Shown: piece after piece, positions 19,286 to 28,078 of the stretch | Layout: each line of letters starts with the position of its first letter | Position numbering within the stretch: the first letter of the stretch is position 1 | Translations under genes and position numbers: made by a program | Assembly (NCBI GenBank): GCA_000969725.1 | Contig: JXSR01S008991.1 | Strand: one strand, 5' to 3' | DNA length: 28,078 bases | Origin: Ophiothrix spiculata | Taxonomy: Eukaryota > Echinodermata > Ophiuroidea > Amphilepidida > Ophiotrichidae | The notes under the pieces: generated by a model | Seen by the model: only the letters and a program-made list of their open reading frames with translations | Database searches by the model: none | Told to the model about the DNA's origin: nothing

Positions 19286-20317
19286 AGATCTCTACTTAGC
19301 TAGAACCCTGCCTAATTATTCAGTTCAGTTTATTTTCTCCATATATATAATACAAACAAATAATAGATACCAGGTAATATCAGGACAGTGTGGAAGGATA
19401 ACCTAAAATGAGCAAAGCTCGTATAAACTATTGATTACCCTGAATAAATTGAAAAGTATACATGTACTTTAAGTTTAAAGGTAAATACTTAAGACTGAAA
19501 TTGGACATGCTACCAACATGAGACAAAAGGACAAGGTGCAGAGACAAAGACTTGACGAAACAAGTGAGAAACATGTTGTTGGTATTAAGGCAAAAACAAA
19601 TTGGTAAAAGTAACAATGACGAAATAACAATACCATTCATATAAGTGTAATGACCATGTTTTAAAGATAATTTTAGAAATTAATTTACGCTTAAAACATT
19701 ATGTTAGTTAGAGCGAGAAAAAGTCCTGTGGGACTAAAAAGTTCCTGAAAAATAATCTTAAAGAAATCAAATAATTTGCTGTTAAAATCCACGTGGTTTG
19801 TAACCAATACGTAAAATATCGTTCCACTTTTCATATATATAGCTTCAATGCATATCCATAAGTTTATGAGCTACAGTCGTCTGTCTAATAGCCTGTTCCC
19901 ACGATTGTTGAAAATATCCCCTTTTCCCTTTGGATTCCAACCCCCGATCTTTCGCATTCCGAACCAATGTCCATCTATAGCGAGCCACCGAGAATGGCCT
20001 GCCATGGCAGCCATTTTGTGCCCATATCTATCCCCCGTCTGTGAGGCAAATTTCTTGATTTTTGCTTGTTGGATTTTGTTGGACTGTGATGTGTTTGGGT
20101 CATAGTTAAGGTCAATATCATCTTCCTGTTAATAGCTCAACGAAAATCTTAACCCCAAACGGGTAAACAACGAGCTAACAAAGATTGTGTGGTAGTGCCA
20201 TGTTGACAGCGTTTGCCTTAAGAATTTTATCTTGTGTAGCAAAGAGTGCTACAAACATTTCATTTTGTGTAGCAATTATTTCGCGTAGCAATTTTACTGT
20301 AGCATAAAAAATACTTG
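19286..20317. other. Non-coding spacer
   Basis: No exon recognised. CCTGCCATGGCAGCCATTTTG at about 19997 reads CAAAATGGCTGCCATGG on the minus strand, a YY1-like word. GTGTAGCAA(A/T) repeats three times at 20230-20300. Confidence 0.35.
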
Positions 20318-20540
20318 CAGTCCCCAGACCGCAAAGGTCGCAGGGTTGACCTGACCCCTAGATGACCTTGGACCCCAGTCACGTAGGACCCGTACATGTG
20401 ACTCTACCCATGCAAGAACCATTGTGTCCAAGTCCCATGAAAATCCAATAAAGTATATGGAATTTGCTACCAATCATGGTATTTTTACAACTGGAAACCA
20501 TTGACCCCAATGACCAAATTGACCCTTGTGAGCCCTTCTG
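20318..20540. repeat. Dispersed repeat R1, about 1.3 units
   Basis: The segment contains CCCTAGATGACCTTGGACCCC, AGTCACGTAGG, GAACCATTGTGTCCAAGTCC and CATGAAAATCCAATAAAGTATATGG in the order of the R1 unit, plus the start of a second unit with TGACCC words. Confidence 0.75.
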
Positions 20541-20760
20541 ATCATCCCCTTCATGTGGTCTGTCATTATCAAAACCACTGTATTTCAAAACAACAAAGCT
20601 TACAAGTTTGGGCATCTCATTAGGATAGTCAATTTTACATAACTAGTTACCCCTTCTGTGTTTGAACCTGACCCCTACTGCTTTCCAGTGGATGCAATTA
20701 CTTGGGGGTAAAAAACAGAACCCAAGTTTAAGGATTTATCTTGTATTAAGCAACCTATTA

Positions 20761-21195
20761 GGCTAAAAAAAAAAAAAAACTTTGTCTCAAAGCATTTGTT
20801 TTTACGTGCGCATTTGATTCCGCAAAAGTCAGACTTTATTTTTTTTTTTTTTAGAAAAACTCAAAAAAAAAAAAGCTGAAAAAAATTCCGACCAACTCTG
20901 TCTGAGCTATTTTTCATTTATAGCGCCCTCTCCCAATTTAAGCTCATCTACCGTACTATGTGCATCGCTGCCATAGGCATCGTACATTGACTCTTGAAAG
21001 TGTAGTGCGTATCAGAGACTATGACCTATGACACCCACCATGTTTATGTTGTGTTGTTTTATACTTGATCAAAGAGTACTAATATTCCATTCAACGCTAT
21101 ACTGCTAGTGCACAACTTTAAAAAAAAAAAAAAATCGCATCGAGTCAACTCTGAAATTTCTCGCAAGCTTTGAGACAAAGTATTTTTTTTTAGCC
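20761..21195. mobile_element. Harbinger-like MITE, family 2
   Basis: The element is 435 bp. Left end GGCTAAAAAAAA...CTTTGTCTCAAAGC and right end GCTTTGAGACAAAG...TTTTTTTAGCC are inverted. TTA occurs on both sides (20758-20760, 21196-21198). No coding capacity. Confidence 0.85.
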
Positions 21196-21198
21196 TTA

Positions 21199-22502
21199 GA
21201 TGAGCTCATCCCCGTTTGGTCAAATATGTGAGACCCCCTCCCCTGGACCTGTGGCTTGCGCCCCCTGGCATTTTCCTTTCCTTCATAATAACTTCCTTTT
21301 TATGTAGAGGGAACAGGAAATTCTATTAAAAAAGATTATTTTCACATATGCAGTATTGCACTACTGTAATTATATGCTACTGTAAATATGGAAGCAACTG
21401 GACAATATTTTTTTTAATTGTTTTGTGTTGACTTATTATCAGTAGGGATGTCAATTAGTGTAGCAAAATCTGTGCTGGGTTGAAATTTATGTTCAAGTAC
21501 CTTAACTTTAGACTCCTCAATGACGGGTTAAATAATGTTTACCATAATTAAAAATGTACCTATTGAAAAAAATTGAGGTTTTTTTAATATTGAGGGGGGT
21601 TTCTTTTTAGTTTTCACCATAAAACAAATATATTTAGTTGATTGAATGTTCGTATGTTTTCATAAATGAGCAGCTCCATGTGAAAATGGACCAGAGGTCG
21701 CCGTGTAAACTCAAATTAAGCTCTGTTCTGCGGTATAGCGCGTTGTACAAAAATGCATTTCGCAATGTGATTCACTCACTTTTAGGCAAAAAGTAAACAA
21801 CTATTTTAAAGGAGATAGATCCATTGTTCCATTTATGAAGGACACTTTTTGGAAACCACCTCTTGTACTTCACAGCAGTCGATCGAAACCCCAGACCACC
21901 GCCCCAGTCAGGGATCTCCCAATACTTTTGCAATCCTTGGATGACACAGGACGTCTCCGAAAAAGTGTCTTACATCATTACAACCAGGAGATATTCGTGA
22001 TCAAAATGGTATATTTTTTGACTTTCAACAACGAATGAATCACCTCGCGAAATCGTGAAATGTCACCCAAACCCACCGCTACCACACTCTTTTTATAAAA
22101 CCCCGCCAGCAATGGGAATAATCCTTTGAGCTGTAAACCTGGAAACTCCCGGCACAAAACTGGCTGGACATTGGAAACAGCTTGTCAAATGGGTCCATTC
22201 GTTAAAATTGAGCAAATGACCTCAAATTTGGGCGGATATTTTCAATACGAAGTGAGACATGGGATTTTTTTGGACGCTTAGCTACTGCCAGGCACTTGTA
22301 GAAGAAAAATGTTTAAAACAAATCAGTTTCTTAGTTTGTTTGTCATTTTTACACGCCCGTAAATTCCTTATATTGACATTTTCTCTAATTTACCACTATT
22401 TGTAACTCAAAAAGCGCCAAATTTTTCGGACAAAATCTTTAATAACTCCGGAACCGCTTGACCTACAAATGTGATCTTGGTGTCATTTTACTTTGGAAAC
22501 AG
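21199..22502. other. Non-coding spacer
   Basis: No exon or defined element. Short C-rich patches at about 21230-21270. The open frame at 21835-22038 has no domain I recognise. Confidence 0.35.
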
Positions 22503-23579
22503 CAGGGACTGAATTTTGTAATGAGCAGGCGAGCGAAAAAAAGCTCTCCTGGATCTCTCAAGATGAGCAGTAGACGAGTTTTCAAAAAACTCATCTTGAG
22601 AAATCTAGACGAGCACTTTGGTTAGTTTAAGAATAGAGGGTTTGCATGTGACGTCATATCATACTCATAACACCATTTTCATGGGCCGGCAAACAAAAAG
22701 TCCCGTCATATTACGATATTTTCGCAGTATCAAGACACCAGATCACAACTAATGATGACAAGAATATACAGTACATTTATTTAGTTTAATTTCCAAGTCA
22801 TGATTTGAAGTCAATCACGAGTTACAGCCGATTTTGATGTCTTGTTTACATCACAAACTATTCCGCGCTCCACCAAGATGGCGTCGAAACGGTCCGCGTG
22901 TATGGTGCGTATCGCGTCGTGCAAACCCTCTATTAATACAATGCAATATTTTACTGAAATTCACCATGACGCATAACATGTGCTGATCCACACCAATATC
23001 ATTTCATATGATTTTAATTTTTGACAAAGTATTTACTGGAATCTCTTTCCCCGTGTCTATCTTTTGCTTTATTTATTCTTCGGTTGCGCTGAAGCTACCG
23101 ACTCCGTCGCCATTTTGATTGCTTCGAGGTGATTTTATATAATCAGGAAGAGATTGATTGATGAATATTAATGAGTAAACTATTAACACGTCATCGCATT
23201 TTGTGAATGATACAGCGTTGATTTCATTGATTGTTCTCTGCTTTATCTGACGTCACGCATACTTAATATTCTAAACATCGCGAGGTCTCAGGCACTTGCA
23301 GATGGTATCAATGTTCACTAACATTTGCTCTTGGAACCAAAATGAGTTCATACGTCAGTATCAAGTTTAATTGTAGTCTGATCATGTTCCAAGATCGCTT
23401 CAGCGAGAGCATTTATGAGTTACAAGATTGACGATAGCTAAGTCGGCAATTCATTTATTAGGAGCTTGAAAACTCTTGGCACAATCTGTCGAGACGCGCG
23501 ATAAATTGCTCGGACTGAAAGGCTGTTAGATGCGCGATGACGCGCGAAAGCGCGCGCGCGCCTTAAAATTCAGTCCCTG
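22503..23579. mobile_element. 1.1-kb element with CAGGGACTGAATTTT ends and 6-bp target duplication
   Basis: The ends CAGGGACTGAATTTT and AAAATTCAGTCCCTG are perfect inverted repeats and AAACAG lies directly outside both (22497-22502, 23580-23585). CpG-rich CGCGCG runs lie near the right end. A 12-bp stem (TCTCAAGATGAG at 22556, inverse at 22590) is near the left end. A second element is nested at 22636-22930. No transposase frame was seen, so it is non-autonomous. A 6-bp duplication does not fit hAT (8 bp); IS3EU or Dada-like are possibilities from memory. Confidence 0.8.
22636..22930. mobile_element. Nested TA-flanked MITE
   Basis: The left end GAGGGTTTGCATG and right end CGTGCAAACCCTC are inverted (one-base difference) with TA on both sides (22634-22635, 22931-22932). 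It carries a perfect TGACGTCA at 22649-22656 and an AAGATGGCG word near 22875. It lies inside the 22503-23579 element and so inserted later. Confidence 0.8.
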
Positions 23580-23761
23580 AAACAGGGTGCAATTCGAATG
23601 TGTGATGAAAACAAATTGAATAGGAAATTTAATTTTCTCGTTGATATCCCTATTATCAGTGATACCATACAGTCTGACTAACGCTCAAATGGCTAAAATC
23701 ATACAACATCTTGTAGGCCTAATAAAAAATAAAATGCAACTACATGTAGCTTTAACATCCC

Positions 23762-23860
23762 TAGTGGCTGGTTGATATGCCAGCGCATTGCTTGCACCAT
23801 GATTTGTCACAGCTAGACATCAGAGTCTGCGACAGATCCAGTGTTCGAATCAAGACAATC
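23762..23860 (+). mobile_element. tRNA-derived SINE-like fragment
   Basis: The A-box-like TGGCTGGTTGATATGCCAG is followed about 60 bases later by a strong B-box core, GTGTTCGAATC. The arms do not fold as a full tRNA and the spacing is longer than in a tRNA gene, so a tRNA-related SINE relic is the likely reading. Confidence 0.4.
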
Positions 23861-24390
23861 ATTGACCTATAAAACCATAACCCCCCTCCCCGCTTAATTT
23901 GAGAATATCCCATTCCTAAAATACACTAGAAAAGTTGCCCCACAATTGTACTAAGAAGTCTAGCACTATGATTTATATGTATTGCAAGTTAACTTGCCAC
24001 CCCCTCCAAAAATACAGTCACCAATACTCAAACCAAATTTGAATACCTTCCTTGATAATCGTGATATGCTTGCAAGTTTTAAGTCACTTATTTTACCTCG
24101 TAAAAGATTTAGGCTAAAAATATGCTCTCTTATGTCGTGTTAATATGCTAGATTTAGTTACTGCTGAAATTGCTGCTTAACATGTCTTTTTTGCGTGATT
24201 TGCACTAGATATTGCCAATGATGTCATTGACTGGCAAATCATGTCAATGCAGATAGCAAGCTCCTTGCTGGGAAATGTGTACTTTTGGGAGGGAAATGTG
24301 GCCTTTTGGAGGGAAATATATGTAAATTTATAGTTGGAAATTTGAAGGTCCTTGCCAGGAAATTTACATTTTAACAGACCCTAGTAAAAT

Positions 24391-24543
24391 CAGGCATGAT
24401 TATGGGTTATTTTAATTTTGCCTGAAACTTTGTAAAAAAAGCCTGAATTTGCCTGAAAATTTGAATCTCCCTATACTTTAGTACAGGGAAGATCCAGCAT
24501 TTTTGCCTAAATTCAGACAAAAACCTGAAGATAATCATGCCTG
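24391..24543. mobile_element. 153-bp MITE with CAGGCATGATTAT ends and 6-bp target duplication
   Basis: The ends CAGGCATGATTAT and ATAATCATGCCTG are perfect 13-bp inverted repeats, and TAAAAT lies directly outside both (24385-24390, 24544-24549). GCCTGAA words repeat inside. The CAGG...CCTG ends and 6-bp duplication resemble the 22503-23579 element. Confidence 0.8.
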
Positions 24544-24549
24544 TAAAAT

Positions 24550-25137
24550 GATATATATTCTACACCTTTCTGACTTATTTATTTCAAATTATTAGTGCTG
24601 TTATCGATAGAGTTTTTGAATGTCGCTTTATCAGAAGCAAAATATGCGACATATCGATACATTATAGCGGTCAGTGATAATAATTGAAGACAATATTGTC
24701 TCTTACACTCCAGGTAAGTCCACTTTCAATACATACTCGGGATGAAATTTACATCTTTACTTTTCCCCCACTATCATCTCCACTTATTCTTCCATCAATC
24801 CTTATTAAGTGTATATCTATTATTTTAAGTTTTGAAGAAATATTTATCCACAATTTGTAAAATTTGTGTAAAAGCTAGCAAACACCAGATAAACATAACG
24901 ATGTGCGCATCGCCATTACAAAAAGCTAGTTGATTACACTTTCATTAGTTGACATGTACAAATGTAGATACACTACACGCCGAATGTGGTACACCGTTCG
25001 CAAGTAGTATTACAGAGGAGACAGACTTTACATCTTCGACTATAGATGGGTCTATAACAGTTTCCCAGACAGGGTTTTAGACTTCTTTTTTGCTATTCGC
25101 TTTTACATACGTGTATTCTTTGTATCGTTTGTGTTTC
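24550..25137. other. Non-coding spacer
   Basis: No exon or element ends recognised. Confidence 0.35.
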
Positions 25138-25271
25138 GATACTCTAAAACACGCTACAGAGTTGTTCATCACAAATCAACAATGACGATCCATGCATCCG
25201 CATATTTTGTTAAAAATACTGACGCATCGTTGTTGATTTGTGATGAACAACTCTGTAGCGTGTTTGAATAC
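25138..25271. mobile_element. Foldback element, copy 2
   Basis: The arms ACACGCTACAGAGTTGTTCATCAC... and its inverse ...GTGATGAACAACTCTGTAGCGTGT match copy 1 at 12306-12485, with a shorter centre. The following 30 bases (TTTCAACAACGAAAATCTTC) also match copy 1. Confidence 0.8.
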
Positions 25272-25299
25272 CTTTCAACAACGAAAATCTTCATGAAAA

Positions 25300-26711
25300 G
25301 CTCTGTTCATTTACAAATCAACAATGTACACTCCTAGGTCTTGACAGATTCACAAAATTAAGAAAGGACACGCACAAAGCTACATAAATTACATCGTGAA
25401 CATTAGGCCTAGTGAACATGTAGCATGTGCTGCCGGATTATTACCCAATGAAAAAAGTTTGAGTCCGCTATCACAGCTCTCTGTGACGCAACAAAGCGTT
25501 AACCTATAGATGCACAGCTGAAGAGAGAAATTGGACGCACTCGTGAAAAAATTGACAACATAACATTTATATAACATAATTTATTTATTTCCACATACAT
25601 GTAATACAGAAATTTACAAAATTACTTTTTGTGTTTACTTCTCTGCTATTTTACAACTAAAAAATCTGTATGGATTTTATATGATCATGAGGTGTAGTAA
25701 TCTAAAATTCCTTGGACAAATCGATCACCGTTACTGTTCGTACTTTCATGTTCACATTCGTAAACAAAATGGTACCTGCATCCGGATGTTTATTTACATT
25801 ATTCGAAGAATTTATGTACAACAGCTAAATAAATAATTTGTTGAACAATGAGTGTGTTTAATTGCAGAAAATCAAGTGCACCTTGCTCCAAACCATGACA
25901 ATAAATTAATCATTTTAAATTGCTTGAGACACACATTTTGGGCTTGTGACAAGCTTACGTATCAAACCTTGCACATCAGGTTACAATTTTGACATTCGAT
26001 TCAAAACACTTACTTTAGCACCTTACCTGTTCATTAATTACACAGTGCTCAATGTCAGAACTGGCATGGGCAGATTCTCGAGACCAATGTGCACACTTTA
26101 GCCCTATCGTTTCGAAAAAATCACCCAGCCCAAAATGTTAATTTTTCTTACATTCAACGCGCAAACATGTCAGCGCAAGTTTTAGCAATGCGCTGTGAGC
26201 TTGATCATCAACATTTGTTCAACAACTTATTTAGCTATAGTCAAATTTGTGCCCAAACTTGTCGTTGATAGACAGTCTGACACTGCTAACTCATGGCAGG
26301 TCGCTAGCTGTCACAGAGAGTCTATAAATAATGGGAGATGAAACTTGCCACTCCCCTATTAAAAAGTGTCGCAACCCAGCTCATTAATATAGCAGTATTA
26401 GGACCGATTTGCTATTAATAATCAGCTGATTTATAGCAAATCCTATATGATATGTAAATTTCGCCAACCTGATTTGGCTAGCATTGCGCGTATACAGCGC
26501 GTATAATACACTGTTACCCTTTTGACCCGAGCGTAGATTATACCACTTTCGTCTGTTGGCTTGGGAATACGAGTTTCACGGCCCTGGCTGTCATCTCACC
26601 TGAATTTCTGGTTGAGTTATTAATATTATGGTTAAGCTTAAGCCTCACTGCCACGTCCACAAGGCATGCCAATACATGCAAATTTCTAACATATACGAGC
26701 TGGTAACTTAC
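25300..26711. other. Intron 1 start region downstream of canonical exon A
   Basis: No further P-loop exon, RNA or element ends were recognised. Overlapping short frames have no support. Given the exon A donor at 26711, this is the beginning of the long first intron. Confidence 0.4.
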
Positions 26712-26835
26712 CTATCGTTGATATAAAAGTGGCATTAAATGCGTCTTCAGAAAATCTGAACAATACACAAGTTTTTCCCACTCCAGAATCGCCGATAAGC
26801 AAGAGCTTAAAAAGGAAATCGTACGTCTTCGCCAT
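26712..26835 (-). CDS. RAB8: Rab8 first coding exon (exon A), partial gene
   Basis: This exon encodes the first 41 codons plus one base of a Rab8-type small GTPase, the vesicle-trafficking switch of the exocytic and ciliary route. The protein begins [10 protein letters not shown] and continues with the P-loop GDSGVGKT at residues 15-22 and switch I ending in ISTIG. By recall it differs from vertebrate RAB8A in only about two residues (Phe for Tyr at 7, Ala for Ser at 35). The ATG at 26835 has A at -3 and G at +4. The exon ends ATA-G followed by GTAAGT, a strong donor in phase 1, at the place where vertebrate RAB8 exon 1 is believed to end. The remaining exons (WDTAGQE, NKxD, SAK, C-terminal prenylation Cys) are absent and must lie to the left of the window. 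This is the most upstream of the seven P-loop exons and presumably the ancestral one. Confidence 0.92.
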
Positions 26836-27533
26836 TTTGGCCCAGGCGCCCTCTAAAAATGTTTCTAGTGTTATTACTTTGTTTTCCTTATATTTATCTC
26901 ACATTGCTAGAATATTATATATTTTATCATGATCATATTAAAAATCATTGTCTTTTTTCACAACTTCGAATGTTCATTTCTTTTATTACAGGTGAAATGG
27001 AGTTAGAGCTCATAATTAAAGTTTTATAATCCTATAAAATATTAAACGCTGCAAACTGATTTTCACAGACTGTCTCGGGAACTCCCTTATTTGCATAATT
27101 TATTGGATCATTTCCGGGGGAAAGGATGACATCATCTTGAGACATCCCCCTGCTAAAACGATTGCTTAGACTGAACTTCCTATTCTCGTTGTGTTCAAAA
27201 TGCAGAATTTCACTAGAATTTATGAGGAATCTTACCGTCTCAGAAATTACCCCCTCATTTAATTTTTCACATGATTTTCTCTGATGATTTTGGAACTATT
27301 GGATGGGTTTAAAAAGGTTAACCGTTTAAAATCATCACTTGTAGGCCTGAACTTCGTGACGATTGTTTTGAAGGTTTTTAGGTATTTAAAAAAATATAAT
27401 GTTGCAGGTAGGCCTATAGCGTGACCAAGAAAAAGGTGAATTGTTTTTGAGGACTGAATTTTGTGAATCAGATGACATCGTTTCAGTCATGATAAAAACT
27501 ACAATTTTGGGACAATTTTTAAGAAATAGGGTA
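26836..27533 (-). promoter_or_regulatory. Presumed 5' leader and promoter region of the Rab8 locus
   Basis: The region directly upstream of exon A has a GGCGCCTGGGCC patch beside the ATG, and the ATG is embedded in CCAAAATGGCG, a YY1-like word. AT-rich TATATAATAT lies at about 26913-26923. No initiator can be proven from sequence. The region ends at a MITE. Confidence 0.35.
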
Positions 27534-27884
27534 CACTGTTAGAAATCTCCGTAAATATAGAGAACAGATTTTCCGTAAATTTACGGAAGATCTGTTTTAG
27601 AAAACAATAAAAAAAATATATAAAACATAAACAATTTTAATTTACGGAAATATTTCAAAAATTTCCGGCAGCAAAATTTCCGGACCTTTTTTTTCGTTCC
27701 GTGATTTCAATTTAAGGAAATTTTGTTAAAAAACACATTTTTTCCCATAATATGAGACAAATTTCTGTAAAATTACTGTCGAAGTTCCGCTAATTGACAG
27801 AAATTCTGTAAATTTACCCTAAAAAGTCTGGAAATTCTGCTGCCGGAAAATTTCCGTAAATTAACAGACAATTTTCTAACTGTG
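27534..27884. mobile_element. TA-flanked MITE (Tc1/mariner-like), upstream of Rab8 exon A
   Basis: The left end CACTGTTAGAAA and right end TTTCTAACTGTG are inverted with one mismatch, and TA occurs on both sides (27532-27533, 27885-27886). The inside is dense in TTTCCGTAAATTTACGG words and their inverse, as in the element at 6056 (TTTTACGG), but the ends differ. Confidence 0.8.
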
Positions 27885-27946
27885 TAGGCCTAGGCCATTG
27901 CCTACTTTTTCAAACAGTATGAAACAGTATCGATAAAATCCCGATT

Positions 27947-28015
27947 TTAGGGTGTGAATAGGAAAAAGAGCTGTGAATACGAAAAAAGGCTTTTTTTTTT
28001 CTATTCACACCCTAA
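27947..28015. repeat. Short inverted repeat
   Basis: TTAGGGTGTGAATAG (27947-27961) and CTATTCACACCCTAA (28001-28015) form a perfect 15-bp stem around a 39-base A/T-rich centre in which GTGAATA recurs. It may be a tiny foldback element or the edge of a larger one cut by the window end. Confidence 0.65.
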
Positions 28016-28078
28016 ATTATTAAAAGGTGTTTGGGCTTCAGAACCCTCCACACTTCAATTTGCCCTAAAAAATGGTAT

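Noticed and set aside
25050..25085. Possible extra P-loop exon at 'cagtttcccagac' (minus strand reads SGKL)
   Set aside because: No GxxxxGK spacing, no beta-1 strand and no donor after a TIG motif.

Overview
The window looks like AT-rich genomic DNA from a marine invertebrate animal. The frequent 'taggcct' words, dense MITEs and tRNA-derived SINE-like pieces would suit a deuterostome such as an echinoderm or hemichordate, but this placement is inference. There are no prokaryotic genes, no operons and no complete multi-exon gene.

The genic signal is a set of seven short coding exons, all on the minus strand (26712-26835, 14439-14583, 13414-13552, 11473-11647, 9417-9546, 4126-4267 and 1935-2067; called A to G here, in transcription order). 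Each starts with an ATG in good Kozak context, encodes the N-terminus, first beta strand, P-loop (GxxxxGKS/T) and switch I of a Rab-family GTPase up to Thr-x-Gly, and ends at a G|GTRRGN splice donor in phase 1. Exon A is almost identical to the first exon of vertebrate RAB8 (begins [10 protein letters not shown]). The other six have diverged strongly but keep the same layout. No exon for the rest of a Rab protein (WDTAGQE, NKxD, SAK) was found. The simplest reading is one Rab8-type locus, transcribed right to left, with alternative P-loop/switch I first exons that share downstream exons beyond position 1. This would resemble the clustered-first-exon layout of protocadherins or UGT1, applied to the nucleotide-binding and effector-facing part of a small GTPase. 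I know of no description of it.

The rest is intronic or upstream DNA full of non-autonomous elements. Harbinger-like MITEs lie at 3013-3374, 5098-5428, 16866-17225 and 20761-21195. TA-flanked elements lie at 6056-6440, 8903-9130, 17289-17999, 22636-22930 and 27534-27884. TTAA-flanked elements lie at 4586-4932 and 18531-19034. Two elements with CAGG...CCTG ends and 6-bp target duplications lie at 22503-23579 and 24391-24543. Foldback or inverted-repeat elements lie at 719-925, 12306-12485, 13648-13901, 14136-14385, 19136-19285 and 25138-25271. There are also a dispersed ~150-bp repeat (5653, 10420, 20318), SINE-like pieces and a decayed LINE reverse-transcriptase scrap. A paralogous empty site at 8373 confirms one MITE insertion exactly.

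Region by region: 1-1900, spacer with a MITE and a SINE piece; 1935-4267, exons G and F around a C/T-rich tract and a short-motif repeat; 4586-9130, repeats only; 9417-14583, exons E, D, C and B in 5.2 kb; 14584-26711, 12 kb with transposons but no recognised exon; 26712-26835, canonical Rab8 exon 1; then the presumed 5' flank.
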